DNA from: DATJGR01 sp963787045
GTDB taxonomy: Bacteria > Pseudomonadota > Gammaproteobacteria > Pseudomonadales > Azotimanducaceae
Direction: 5' to 3'
DNA: 64,000 bases
NCBI GenBank assembly: GCA_963787045.1
Contig: CAWBBR010000021.1
Span: forward strand, 62,001-126,000
Positions 38,774-49,010 of this stretch are shown here, one piece after another; the first letter of the stretch is position 1; each line of letters begins with the position of its first letter. The notes beneath the pieces are model-generated. The model saw only the letters and a list, made by a program, of their open reading frames with translations, ran no database searches and was not told where the DNA came from. Position numbers and translations under genes: made by a program.

Positions 38774-39858
38774 TAGGGATTCGCCTCCGCGACCGCTTCC
38801 TGGCCGATTTCCTGGAACAACCGGCCGCGGTTGAGGATCGCTTTCGGGTCGAATGCATCCTTCAACCGGCGATAGTACTTCAGCGCCCCTTTATCGAATG
38901 GTTGGGGCGCTCGCGGATCGCGGAACTCCATCGCGTGCCCGCCGAGGCGGCGCACGGCGAGATCGACCTGCTCCCGAGTCGCGTCGGTGCGCAGCCAGCG
39001 CTGGCTACCCGCCCACTCGGTGAGCCAGTTGCCGGGAATCTCGGGATACGCCGCGGCCGGCGGCATCGCCACGCGATAGCAGCGCCCATGGCCGAAGAAT
39101 CGATGCGTCTGATCGCGCAACGACTCCCAGAACTCCGCGCTATGCGGCATATCGTCGCCGCCGATCTGCGCCGCCGCGGCCCGCACGCCTCTTTCGCTAC
39201 CGGAAAGCCGCACGTGCAACACGCCGTCGACGTGGCACGTCGCCGAGAGCGGCAGCGGCGTGCGCGCCCAGGCTGTGACGTTGGCCAGCGCGGTGTCTCG
39301 ATCGATGGCGAATACGCGCGTCGCTTCGTGATGCGGGCGTGGCAGAACCTTCACGCTGATGTCGAGCAGTACGCCCAACGTGCCGAACGCGCCGGTCTGC
39401 AATCGCGACACGTCGTATCCGGCGACGTTCTTCATCACCTGGCCGCCGAACGTGAGCCGCTCGCGCGCGGCCGTTGATCACCGTCACGCCGAGCACGGCA
39501 GTCGCGCGTCGCGCCATACCACGGTCGTCCGGGGCCGGACAATCCGGTGGCGATCGCACCACCGAGACTGCCGTCGCCGCCGAACGTCGGCGGATCGAAC
39601 GCAAACATCTGCTGCTGCGATGCGAGTATCCGGCGCAGTTCCACCAGCGGCGTTCCGGCACGCGCGGTGAGCACCAGCTCGTCGTGACCGATAGTCGATG
39701 ACGCCGCTGTGATCGCCCACGGCGAGCATGCTTCCGACGGCCGGCCGCGCCAGAAACGTCTTGCTGCCGCGCCCGCAGATCGCCAGTGGGCGGTCGCTCG
39801 CCGCAGCGGCTGCGACGGCCGCGATCAGTCGCTCGGAATCGTCGCGATCGCGCGGCAT
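38773..39858 (-). CDS. glcE: Glycolate oxidase FAD-binding subunit (frameshifted)
   Basis: About 360 residues. FAD-binding PCMH motifs are seen as LAICGRGSKTF, FAFDPPTFGGDGSLGGAIATGLSGPGR (split here as two segments) and NVAGYDVSRLQTGAFGTLG; the end is FDPKAILNRGRLF. Indels near 39680 and 39470 divide it into three frames. It lies between glcD and glcF without gaps, so the three subunits are co-translated. Confidence 0.88.
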
Positions 39859-41327
39859 TCAGAAACGCTCGATTTCGGGAAACGCGATCTTCCCCTTGTG
39901 GACGTGCATGCCGCCGACCTCGGCGCAGCGCGCCAACGTCGGCACCGCTTTGCCGGGATTCATCAGTCCGGCCGGATCGAACGCGGCTTTGAGGCGGTGG
40001 AACTGTTCGAGCTCCGGCGCGGCGAATTGACCGCACATCGCATCGAGCTTCTCGACGCCGACGCCGTGTTCGCCCGTGACGGTGCCGCCGACGGCGACGC
40101 ACAGCGCGAGTATTTCACCGCCCATCTTCTCGGCGCGTTCGAGTTCTCCTTCGGCGTTGGCGTCGTACAGGATCAGCGGATGCAGATTGCCGTCGCCGGC
40201 ATGGAACACGTTCGCCACCGCCAGCCCGAACTGCTCCGACAGCTTTTCAATGGCGCGCAATACTTCCGCGAGGCGCGCGCGCGGGATCGTGCCGTCCATG
40301 CAGTAGTAATCCGGCGCCAGTCGTCCCACCGCCGGGAACGCGGCTTTGCGGCCGAGCCACATCCGTTCGCGGTCGGCGTCGTCGCGCGACGCGCGCACTT
40401 CGGTCGCCTGCTGCGCGCGCATCAACCGCAGCACCTGCGCGCTCTGTTCTTCCACTTCGTCGTGCGTGCCGTCGAGTTCGCACAGCAGGATGGCCGCGGC
40501 ATCGGTGGGATAGCCCGCGCCGACGAACGCCTCGGCGGCGGCGATCGCGCGCGCGTCCATCATTTCGAGTCCGGCCGGGATGATGCCGTTCGCGATGATC
40601 CGGCCGACCGTGCCGGCCGCCGCTTCGAGACTCGCGAACGCCGCGAGCATCAACCGCTTCGTCGCGGGAATCGGCAGCAACCGCACGGTGACTTCGGTGA
40701 CGACGCCGAGCATTCCTTCGGAGCCGGTGAACAGCGCCAGCAGGTCGTAGCCGGGGCTGTCGAGCGTCGCGCCGCCGATCGTCAGTTCGTCGCCTTCGAG
40801 CGTCATCAGCTTGAGCCCGAGCACGTTGTGCACGGTGAGCCCGTACTTGAGGCAATGCACGCCGCCGGAATTCTCGGCGACGTTGCCGCCGATGCTGCAC
40901 GCGATCTGCGACGACGGATCGGGCGCGTAGTAGAGGCCGTACCGGGCCGCCGCTTCCGAGATCGCGAGATTGCGCACGCCGGGCTCCACGCGTGCGATGC
41001 GGTTGTCGGGGTCGATCTCGATGATGCGCGACAGCTTCGACAGCCCGAGCAGCACGCCGTCGGAGGACGGCCGCGCGCCACCGGACAGTCCCGTGCCCGC
41101 GCCGCGCGGCACCAGCGGCAGCCGATTTTCGCGGCATACGCGCAGCACGGAGCGCACCTGCTCTACGTCTCCGGCAGCACGACCAGCCACGGCACTTGCT
41201 TCACCGCGGTCAGGCCGTCGGTTTCGAACGGTTTCTTCGCGCGCGGGTCGGTGATGATGCAGTGCGCGGGCAGAATCGCCAGCAACTGCTTCACCACTGA
41301 GGATTCGTTGGCGGCAACTGCGTTCAA
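39859..41327 (-). CDS. glcD: Glycolate oxidase FAD-linked catalytic subunit (one frameshift)
   Basis: About 490 residues. It oxidises glycolate to glyoxylate. The FAD-binding domain (PRGAGTGLSGGA, CSIGGNVAENSGG, FTGSEGMLGVVTE) and the C-terminal domain with VFHAGDGNLHPLI and GTVTGEHGVGVEK are clear. A frameshift near 41170 separates the N-terminal 50 residues. Reading the other frame gives TTG 41327 as start (NAVAANESSVVKQLLAILP). First gene of the glc operon; amidohydrolase 65 bp upstream may belong to it. Confidence 0.9.
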
Positions 41328-41391
41328 AGTGCGGCGACTCTAGCACTCGACCGCGGAAGCGCGCCAACCATGCGAAGAGCCGTGCGTCGAG

Positions 41392-42576
41392 CTATGCGGC
41401 GATCGAATCGATCCTCGCGCAGATCGCATCGAGATCGAAGCCGTAAATCCGCGCCGCGTTGCCGGCAAAAATCGCGCGCGCTTGCGCCGGCGTGGTTGCC
41501 GCAACGATGTCGTTGCGATAGCGCTGGCTCGACGGATACGTGCCTTCGTCGTGCGGGTAGTCGTTGCCCCACATGATGCAGTCGGTGCCCGTCAGCCCGA
41601 GGTTGTTCAACGCGATCGGATCGTCGGTGATGGTGACGGCGCCTTGCCGGCGAAAGTAGTCGCTGGCGCGCATCGACAGCACGTTCAACCCAAGACGGCG
41701 CCGGTGTTGCATGGCGTCCATCGCGTGCAGCGTCCACGCGAGCCAGCCCGCCTCCGCTTCGGTGATGACGAACTTGAGTCGCGGATGCCGCTCCAGCACG
41801 CCGCCGCCGGTGAGGTGCACGATCGGACCCATACCGGCGGCCATGCCGATCACCGTCGTCGACAAGCGCTCCATCCGCTCTTCGGTGACGCGCGCCGATT
41901 CGCGGCGCATTGCGAACTCCTCGACGCTCATCCCGTCGACCGACGCGAAGTCGGTGCCGAAGAACACGTTGCCGGTGAATACGTGGAAGTTCAGCACCAC
42001 GCCCGACTCTTCGATCAGCGACCAGAGCGGCGCGTAGTCGGGCCGGTCGTACGGCCGCCACGGATACGAACACGGCAGCATCAGCGTGCGGAATCCTTTC
42101 GCGATACAGCGCTCCGCTTCCTTGACCGCGAGCGCCACGTCGTCCACCGGCACGAACGCGGCGGCGACGAAACGCTGCGGCTCGGGTGCGAACACCTCGT
42201 GTACCCAGTCGTTGTATGCCTGCGCGACCGCAAGGTTCAGGTCGACCTCCGGCCGACTGCCGATGCACAGGAGCGTGTTCGGAAACACCACTTCCGCGTG
42301 CACGCCGTCGAGCAACTGCTTCTGCGTGCGCACCGCCAGATCGCAGCCGCCGGTCGGATCGTTGCGGAACTCCTTGGCCCGCAACTCGTCGTCCATTTCG
42401 ACCGCGGGCGGCGGCACGACGATCTCGTTGCCCATCAACGTCAACGTGATGAAGCCGTCGTCGCGACGCTTCACCCGCGTCATCGCTACACTACGAAACT
42501 GTTCCGGAACCCTCGCCCACATTTCGGGCGATTCGCTGACGTGGCCGTCGGCGGAGATGATCGGTTCGTGAATCAT
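41392..42576 (-). CDS. Amidohydrolase-2 family metal-dependent hydrolase
   Basis: A 394-residue TIM-barrel hydrolase or decarboxylase of the ACMSD-like group. It has a metal-binding start (IISADGHVSE, with His replacing the usual HxH pair), VVLNFHVFTG, and the late DYPHDEGTYPSS region. Members act on aromatic acids or lactones. The substrate is unknown. The gene is intact and the frame is clean. Confidence 0.8.
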   Translation of the reverse strand: MIHEPIISADGHVSESPEMWARVPEQFRSVAMTRVKRRDDGFITLTLMGNEIVVPPPAVEMDDELRAKEFRNDPTGGCDLAVRTQKQLLDGVHAEVVFPNTLLCIGSRPEVDLNLAVAQAYNDWVHEVFAPEPQRFVAAAFVPVDDVALAVKEAERCIAKGFRTLMLPCSYPWRPYDRPDYAPLWSLIEESGVVLNFHVFTGNVFFGTDFASVDGMSVEEFAMRRESARVTEERMERLSTTVIGMAAGMGPIVHLTGGGVLERHPRLKFVITEAEAGWLAWTLHAMDAMQHRRRLGLNVLSMRASDYFRRQGAVTITDDPIALNNLGLTGTDCIMWGNDYPHDEGTYPSSQRYRNDIVAATTPAQARAIFAGNAARIYGFDLDAICARIDSIAA

Positions 42577-42646
42577 GCGTGTGGTCTCACGTTACCCCGA
42601 CTGTCGAATCTACTACCGCCTCGCGCGATTCCCAACCCAATGCGCT

Positions 42647-42854
42647 TCAGGCGATGCCGAGGGAGAGCGCGACCGCATGCAGGCGCTTGTCGTGCGTCCA
42701 CAGAGAAGCCCCGGCAAGGAGCGCCGATGCGAGCAAGTGCGCATCGACATAGCCGATGCCACGCCCGCGCAATGCGCCTTCAATGAACGCCAGTCCAGAT
42801 GTGAGGGCGCATCGCCAGGTGGTCGATCCAGACGGACGTGTCGACCAGAACCAT
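42647..42854 (-). pseudogene. vapC: vapC toxin pseudogene with internal deletion
   Basis: The start is a typical PIN-domain N-terminus (MVLVDTSVWIDHL, with the first catalytic Asp). A few codons later the sequence jumps to a VapC C-terminus in another frame (AFIEGALRGRGIGYVDAHLLAS, then LWTHDKRL). About 70 residues of the normal 130 are missing, so a frameshift alone cannot explain it. The toxin is dead. Confidence 0.78.
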
Positions 42855-42913
42855 CAACGCCCCGTGAGGCGGCGCCGCGGGGCGCCTTTGCGCCGGGGCT
42901 GCTTCCTCCCAGC

Positions 42914-43051
42914 TTATCCGAATCGACGCGCGGACTCGCGTTCGATCAACGCGCGCAGACTTTCGCGGACCAACGCGGTTTTCTCCGCAATTCCGGTCAG
43001 CTCCGTTGCCTGTTGCAAGAGGTCGTCATCGATGTTCAACGTCGTTCGCAT
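42914..43051 (-). CDS. vapB: VapB-type antitoxin, shortened
   Basis: A 45-residue DNA-binding antitoxin (RTTLNIDDDLLQQATELTG, then KTALVRESLRALIE). A TAA at 42914-42916 ends it early; the same frame continues as a basic tail (RRKGAPRRRLTGR) up to a stop overlapping the vapC start, the normal vapBC arrangement. Two compensating indels or one nonsense change would account for the stop. Confidence 0.75.
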   Translation of the reverse strand: MRTTLNIDDDLLQQATELTGIAEKTALVRESLRALIERESARRFG

Positions 43052-43086
43052 CGGCTTTCTCGCATACACTTAGACATCACTGTATG

Positions 43087-43443
43087 CTATTCCGATGCAT
43101 CGACAATTGCTACTCGGCGACCTGCGTCCCGATCGAGATCGCATACCTTCGCGACCACCGCGTAGCTGTTGGAGCGCGGATCCCACAGGCGCGCGCCGCG
43201 GCAATCGACCGCGCCGTGTGGCGGCTCGTACCGTTGCGGCGTCTCGGTGGCCGACGGCGCCGGTTCGCACGCCACTTTCTGAATGCCCTCGCCGCACGCG
43301 CTCGGATTGGCCTGCGCCTCATCGAGCGTAGTGCACAACGTACGCGCGACGCCTTCGATGCACTCACACGCACAGTTCGCCGACACGACGCCTGCCACGC
43401 ACGCAAATGCGACCCCGATCAGACACGACAAGCCCCTCGACAT
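43087..43443 (-). CDS. Cysteine-rich secreted hypothetical protein
   Basis: A 118-residue protein with a signal peptide (LIGVAFACVAGVVSA) and six cysteines in the mature part (CACEC, TLC, SAC, VAC, DCRG, KVC). No known family is recalled. The frame is clean and the amino-acid pattern is that of a small disulfide-bonded periplasmic protein. It is divergent from the dihydroorotase gene. Confidence 0.6.
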   Translation of the reverse strand: MSRGLSCLIGVAFACVAGVVSANCACECIEGVARTLCTTLDEAQANPSACGEGIQKVACEPAPSATETPQRYEPPHGAVDCRGARLWDPRSNSYAVVAKVCDLDRDAGRRVAIVDASE

Positions 43444-43600
43444 CGTTCGATATCTCCGACCGCGACGTCGAACAACCTATCGGTTGCGATGGTCGCCGCG
43501 CAGGCGTCCGGCTCGGTCGCGAACGCGCGACATCGGCCCCGCGTGTCGTCCGATCGGTCTCACCGTGCGAGAATGCGGGCACCTCATCTGCAAGTCCGCC

Positions 43601-44940
43601 ATGACCATCACCGTCATCAAGAACGCGCGCATCGTCAACGAAAGCCGCATCACCGAGGGCGATCTGCAGATCCGCGACGGCCGCATCGACGCCATCGCTT
43701 CGCGCATCGCGACGCCATCCGGCGCGAGCGAGATCGACGCCGCGGGCGCGTATCTGATCCCGGGCATGATCGACGACCAGGTGCATTTCAGAGAGCCGGG
43801 CTTCGAACACAAAGGCACGATCGCCACGGAATCGAGAGCCGCGATCGCCGGCGGCGTCACCAGCTACATGGAGATGCCGAACTGCAATCCGCAGACGATC
43901 ACGCACGCGGCCCTGCGCGATAAACACACGCGCGCCGCGCGCGTCTCGCTGGCGAACTACGCGTTCTATCTCGGCGCCACGAACGACAACCTCGAGGTCG
44001 TCAAATCCGTCGATGCGTCGCTCGCGTGCGGCGTGAAGGTTTTCATGGGTGCGTCCACCGGCAACATGCTGGTCGACAATCCGGCCACGCTCGAAGGCAT
44101 CTTCGCCGGCACACCGTTGCTGATCGCGACGCACTGCGAAGACACGCCGACGATTCAGGCCAACGAGGCGCGTGCGCGCGCGCGTTACGGCGACGACATC
44201 CCGGTGACCGAGCATCCGAACATCCGCTCGGTGGAGGCGTGTTTCAAATCGTCGTCGATGGCGGTCGACCTCGCGAAGCGGCACGGCACGCGGCTGCACA
44301 TTCTGCACCTCACCACCGCGCGCGAGATGGCGCTGTTCGAGCCCGGCTCGAGCCCGCGCAAACGCATCACGGCCGAGGTGTGCGCGCACCATCTGTTCTT
44401 CGACGACACGTGGTACGCGACGAAGGGCAACGACATCAAATGCAATCCCGCGATCAAGAGCGCCGCGGATCGGCAGGCATTGTTCGAGGCACTGAACGAC
44501 GGCCGCATCGACGTGATCGCAACGGATCACGCACCACACACGAAAGAAGAGAAAGCGCGCAAGTACTCCGAGGCGCCGTCGGGGTTACCGCTGGTGCAGC
44601 ACGTGCTGTTGTCGCTGCTGGAACACGTGCACGCCGGTCGGCTGACGATCGAACAGGTGGTGGAGAAAACGTCGCACGCCCCGGCCCGACTGTACCAGGT
44701 GGCGGAACGCGGCTATCTGCGCGAGGGTTATTGGGCCGATCTGACGCTGATCGATCCCAACGATTCCACCGAGGTGGACAACGACGCCGGTCTATTCGCA
44801 AGTGCGGCTGGACCCCGTTCGCCGGATTCGTGTTCCGGTCGCGCGTGCGCGCCACGTTCGTCAACGGCCGATTGATGTACCGCGACGGCGCGTTCGAATC
44901 CAACGAGCCGGCAATGGCGCTGCGCTTCGAGCGCCATTGA
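43601..44940 (+). CDS. pyrC: Dihydroorotase (one frameshift near the end)
   Basis: Closes carbamoyl-aspartate to dihydroorotate in pyrimidine synthesis. It has about 446 residues of the long amidohydrolase type, with metal ligands in DDQVHFREPG (H62), HCED, HILHLTT and ATDHAPHT. A missing base near 44795 shifts the last 50 residues; restoring it gives FAKCGWTPFAGFVFRS and the end RFERH. Similarity to allantoinase and dihydropyrimidinase exists, but KCGWTPF is usual in dihydroorotases. Confidence 0.85.
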
Positions 44941-44950
44941 CCGACCCCGT

Positions 44951-46376
44951 TCAGCGCGCGATCGTCACCGCGGGGATCTTCCACGTTCCGTCGATGATCG
45001 AAGGCGGTGTCTCGGTCGGCCAGTAGAGACGGAACATCAGGATGAACTTGTCCTTCGGCGCCGGCAGCCAGTTCGCTTCCTTGTCTTTTCCCGGACTTTC
45101 GTTCTGGATGTACAGATCCACCGAACCGTCCGCGTTCGTCTTCAGGCTCTCGCGCGCACTGATCGAATAGCGATTGATCGGGTTGGCGACGAAGAAGTAG
45201 GCCGCGTCGTACATCGTCAGCGACCAGAAGCCGTGCACCGGTGGCAGCTGCCCCTTGTCGAAATGCACGACGTACTTGTTGGCGCCGCTATAGGGTTTGC
45301 CGTCCGCGTCGGCCACCGAGGTCGGATACACGGCATCCTGCGGCCGATTGGCGCCGAGTCCGATCGCGGTGACCAGTGCTCGCTGCAGGTAGTTGGTACC
45401 GTACAGACCGGTCTTCGTCGTGAACAACCAGCCGTTTTCGAAGGTCGCATCGCCGGCCGGCACGCTGTCCTTCTCCCACGCCATGATCTTGCCGAAGCCG
45501 AGCTGCGGAACCGCGGCCAGTGCCTTGGCAGCGTCCGCCCCGAGCTTCGCCGAATCGAACGGCGCGCCCGGCACGACGCCGAGTTGCGCGAGTTTCGCGA
45601 CCATTGGCGCGTCCGCGGCCGCCGGCGGGTTGTCCTTCAGCAGCGTCGCCAGCAGCGAGAAGTACGCGTCGGCGCTCAACGCGTTGACCTGATCGCGCAC
45701 CGGCGTCTTCATGTCGATGCTCGGATCGACCTTGCCCACCGGCGCGGTATAGGGCTTGCCGTACGCGCTGAGCGGCACGATCGAAACCGCGTCCTGCAGC
45801 TTGTGCACCGCCGCGTAGTCCTCCGTCGTGCCGGTGCAGTAGATCCGGCCGAGCAGCCATACGATCGCGGTCGGCGATTTGTATTCCTTCACCCCGCCAG
45901 GGAGGGTGCCCTTCCAACCCGGACCGGTGATCGCATAGGTCTGCGCGCCGGTGCCGGTGGTTCGCTTGCCGGGCACCTGAAAGACGTCGGTCCACCCGTC
46001 GAGCATCGGAAACAGGTAGTAGCGATCGTGTGCGTCGGGAAGGCTCAAGACGACCGGTTCGTTGCCGACGTCGACGAAGGCGTACGTGTACAGCGTATCG
46101 GCGTTCGGCGCGGTGACGTCTTTGAACGATGCGTTCGGATACTCGCGCAAGCGTCCCAACTGGCCCATCGGCGCCTTCGTACCTTCCGGTTTCGCGACGT
46201 TGGTGATGACGCGGCGCGTGTACTCCATCGTCACCAGCGGATAGCCGTAGATGTACGCCTCGACGCCGAGGTCGGTTGCGTCCTTTCGCCGTCATCGGCG
46301 CCGCCTGGGCGATCGTGCCGAACGTCACGAGCAACGCGAGTCCAAGTACTCGCAACCCGTTGGAATGCATGCCCAT
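44951..46376 (-). CDS. DUF1254/DUF1214 domain protein (one frameshift)
   Basis: A secreted protein of about 475 residues. A signal peptide (LALLVTFGTIAQA) is followed by the DUF1254 domain (YIYGYPLVTMEYTRR, NADTLYTYAFVDVGNEPVV, YYLFPMLDGWTDVF) and the DUF1214 domain (YVVHFDKGQLPPVHGFWSLTMYD, NRYSISAR). ATG 46376 has AGGAG upstream. One indel near 46285 separates leader and body. The family is widespread and of unknown biochemical function. Confidence 0.82.
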
Positions 46377-46414
46377 CGGTCTTCTCCTGTTTGTTTGCGG
46401 TTCGATGCTTGCCA

Positions 46415-47353
46415 CTATCCCGGATACTGACGCGACAGGTTTCGTACCACGTTGCGAAATTCCTCGCGGATCTCCGCCATGATCTCGGCGACCGGGCGCA
46501 CCGAGTCGATGCGTCCCGCCACTTGTCCGGTCAGCGGAATCGCCGCTTCCATGTTGCCGCCGAAGTAGAGTTCGCGCGCAGTACCGAATTCGGTCATCGC
46601 GTTCACTTCCGGGCTTTTCTCGAGCCGCGTCGTGCGCTCGGTGCGCAACGCCCGGAGCGCCGGCGAGTGGAACCGGTTGAGGAACACCGTGTCGGTCTCT
46701 TTCGCATTGACGATCGCATTCTTCCAGTTGTCGTGCACCGGCGATTCTTTCGACGACACCATCCGCGTGCCGAGTTGCACGCCTTCCGCACCGAGCGCAA
46801 ATGCCGCCACCATGCTGGCGCCGTCGACGAAGCCGCCGGCCGCAATGATCGGCACCGACACCTTCGATCGCACCAGCGGCAGCAGCACCATCGTCGCCAC
46901 GTCGCGCGGATTCTTGAAACCGCCGCCCTCGCCGCCTTCGACGATCAACCCGTCTACGCCGCATTCCACCGCTTTCAGCGCGGCGGTCAGGCTCGGCACC
47001 ACGTGGAATACCGTCAGACCCGCGCCTTTCAGTTGCGCGGTATATCGCTCCGGGCTGCCGGCGGAGGTCGTCACGAACTTCACGCCCTGATCGATGATGA
47101 ACTGCGCGATGCCGGGATCGCGCACGAACGCCTGCGCGATGTTCACGCCGAACGGCTTGTCGGTGAGCGTGCGCATCTTCCTGATCTCTTCGCGGATCGC
47201 ATCGAGTTCGCCCGACGACGTTTCGATGATGCCGAGCCCGCCGGCGTTCGACACGGCGGACGCGAGTTGCGATCGGGCGATCCAGCCCATCGGCGCCTGC
47301 ACCACCGGAATCTCGACGCCCAGCATTTCCGTCACGCGGTTCTTGAACAGCAT
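46415..47353 (-). CDS. Nitronate monooxygenase-family flavoprotein
   Basis: A 312-residue TIM-barrel FMN enzyme related to 2-nitropropane dioxygenases (PVVQAPMGWIARSQLASAVSNAGGLG, VEGGEGGG, PIIAAGGFVDGASMVAAFALGAEGVQLGTR). It oxidises alkyl nitronates in studied relatives; the group is broad. ATG 47353 has GAAGGGGG upstream. It lies 22 bp downstream of the GST-like gene, in the same direction. Confidence 0.83.
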   Translation of the reverse strand: MLFKNRVTEMLGVEIPVVQAPMGWIARSQLASAVSNAGGLGIIETSSGELDAIREEIRKMRTLTDKPFGVNIAQAFVRDPGIAQFIIDQGVKFVTTSAGSPERYTAQLKGAGLTVFHVVPSLTAALKAVECGVDGLIVEGGEGGGFKNPRDVATMVLLPLVRSKVSVPIIAAGGFVDGASMVAAFALGAEGVQLGTRMVSSKESPVHDNWKNAIVNAKETDTVFLNRFHSPALRALRTERTTRLEKSPEVNAMTEFGTARELYFGGNMEAAIPLTGQVAGRIDSVRPVAEIMAEIREEFRNVVRNLSRQYPG

Positions 47354-47375
47354 GCTATCCCCCTTCAATGATTCG

Positions 47376-48140
47376 TTAGAGCGGAACCGGCAGTTCCAGA
47401 TGAGTTTCGTAGATGCGCCGCTGCAGCGCGCGCAATTCCTCGGACACCGCGCCGAGAATGTCGGCGTCGTGACAGGTATAGGCCGCGCGGATCATCGGTA
47501 TCGCCGGCAGGTCCGCTTCGGGTAGCGGCAGGATCAGGTTCGCGAACGTCGCCCAATAGATGTCGAGCGCGGTGAGCGAGTCGCCGATCAGATAGCGCCG
47601 CCCGGCGATCCGTTCGGAGAACATCCGCAGCAGATCGATCACGCGCGCCTTCGCGACCTTCGTATGGGTCGGATTGAAGCCGTATTTCGGCGCCAGGTAA
47701 TTCGCCACGTTCGACGGGAACCCCGTTTCGCTGCCGTGACCGAGCGACTGCTGGATCATCAGCAACCGATACGCCCAGCCGAACCCCATTTCGCCGCAGA
47801 TCTCGTGCGAGAGGCCGAACATCGTCGCGCGGTCTTCGGCGCGCGGTGGAATGAGCGCCGGCGCCGCCTTCAAGCGCTCCGCCAGCAGCAGGATTTCCGA
47901 CCAGCCGGTGCGCAGCTTTTCGTTTTCGAACGCGACCACCGGCACGCCGACGTCGCCCGCCCAAGCGACCAGCGCGCCGTCCGGATCTTCCTTGCTCTGC
48001 GCCGCGTATTGGCACGCGAGGCCCTTCACGTGAAAGATGCCCTTGGCCGCTTCGGTCCACGGACTCGGCACGCCGCGCAGGCATGCCATCCGCAATCCCG
48101 ACGCGCCGCGCGCTTGCGTAATGCTGACCCAGCTGCTCAT
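47376..48140 (-). CDS. Glutathione S-transferase-like protein
   Basis: A 254-residue protein with a thioredoxin-like N-terminal region (PVVAFENEKLRTGWSEILLLAERL, in the place of the glutathione-binding strand and helix) and a helical C-terminal domain (RYLIGDSLTALDIYWATF, a typical GST N-capping/Asp motif). The N-terminus lacks a clear catalytic Ser, Cys or Tyr. Activity is therefore uncertain. Confidence 0.72.
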   Translation of the reverse strand: MSSWVSITQARGASGLRMACLRGVPSPWTEAAKGIFHVKGLACQYAAQSKEDPDGALVAWAGDVGVPVVAFENEKLRTGWSEILLLAERLKAAPALIPPRAEDRATMFGLSHEICGEMGFGWAYRLLMIQQSLGHGSETGFPSNVANYLAPKYGFNPTHTKVAKARVIDLLRMFSERIAGRRYLIGDSLTALDIYWATFANLILPLPEADLPAIPMIRAAYTCHDADILGAVSEELRALQRRIYETHLELPVPL

Positions 48141-48203
48141 TTCGTCATTGCTCCTCCTGCGCGAGGTCGGCGAGCGTAGCACGCTGCATGCGCTCCTGTG
48201 CAA

Positions 48204-49010
48204 TCACGACCCGGTGGACGTGTAGTGCCGCACGCCGACGCGCCACATCAGCAGGCAGGCGCCGAAGAAAACGAATCCGGCGGTCGGGGCCACCATTTGC
48301 CACGTCCGCGTCGTGCCGAGCGGGTCCGGAATGTCGAGCACGGCCAGGATCGGAAAGTACGTCACCATCGCCAACGGAATCACAAAGGTGAAGAAGCGCT
48401 GGAAGTACTTCTGATAGACCGCCATCGGATACTGCGCCGTTTCGACGCCGCCGTACGTCAGCATGTTCATCACCTCGAGCGATTCCGTCGTCCAGAACGA
48501 CATCACCGCACCGAGAATGATGAGGCCGTAGAAAAAGAAGAACGTCGCCAGCATCGTGAACACGAGCAGCGCGACGCGCGCAACGTCCCATTCGAGCGCC
48601 AGCTGCTGAGAGGCCCACACCAGCACGATCACGCCCTGCAGCAGTCGGCCCACGCGAAACAACGTGAACTCGTGGCCGGCGAGTTGCAGCACCGTGCTGC
48701 GCGGGCGCAGCAGCACGCGGTCGAAGTTGCCGGTTTTGATGAACTGCGCGCCGAACAGATCGAAGCCGCGCGCCAACGCGTCGGTGAACGCGAAGCTGAT
48801 GTTGACCACACCGTAGAAGAACGCGACTTGCGGCAATGTCCAGGGCGACAGATTGCCGAAGCGGTCGAACAGCGCCCAGACGCCCAGCATCTCGACGCCC
48901 GTGGTGATGAAGTGTCCGACCGACATCAGCAGGAACGACGCGCGGTACTGCATCTGCGCGCGGATCGACAGGCCGATCATCCGTCCATACAGATTGAGCG
49001 CGTCGATCAC
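48204..49010 (-). CDS. ABC-2 type export permease
   Basis: A 268-residue membrane protein with six predicted helices, of the COG3694 group (YGRMIGLSIRAQMQYRASFLLM, GNFDRVLLRPRSTVLQL). It forms an exporter with the adjacent permease and ATPase. Its start overlaps the previous permease by 4 bp. The exported substrate is unknown. Confidence 0.82.
   Translation of the reverse strand: MIDALNLYGRMIGLSIRAQMQYRASFLLMSVGHFITTGVEMLGVWALFDRFGNLSPWTLPQVAFFYGVVNISFAFTDALARGFDLFGAQFIKTGNFDRVLLRPRSTVLQLAGHEFTLFRVGRLLQGVIVLVWASQQLALEWDVARVALLVFTMLATFFFFYGLIILGAVMSFWTTESLEVMNMLTYGGVETAQYPMAVYQKYFQRFFTFVIPLAMVTYFPILAVLDIPDPLGTTRTWQMVAPTAGFVFFGACLLMWRVGVRHYTSTGS

Noticed and set aside
39709..41343. A 544-codon open frame on the plus strand
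   Set aside because: Antisense to glcD, which carries all FAD-binding motifs.
45233..47371. A 712-codon open frame on the plus strand
   Set aside because: Antisense to the DUF1254 and nitronate monooxygenase genes, with biased Arg/His/Val composition and no family motif.
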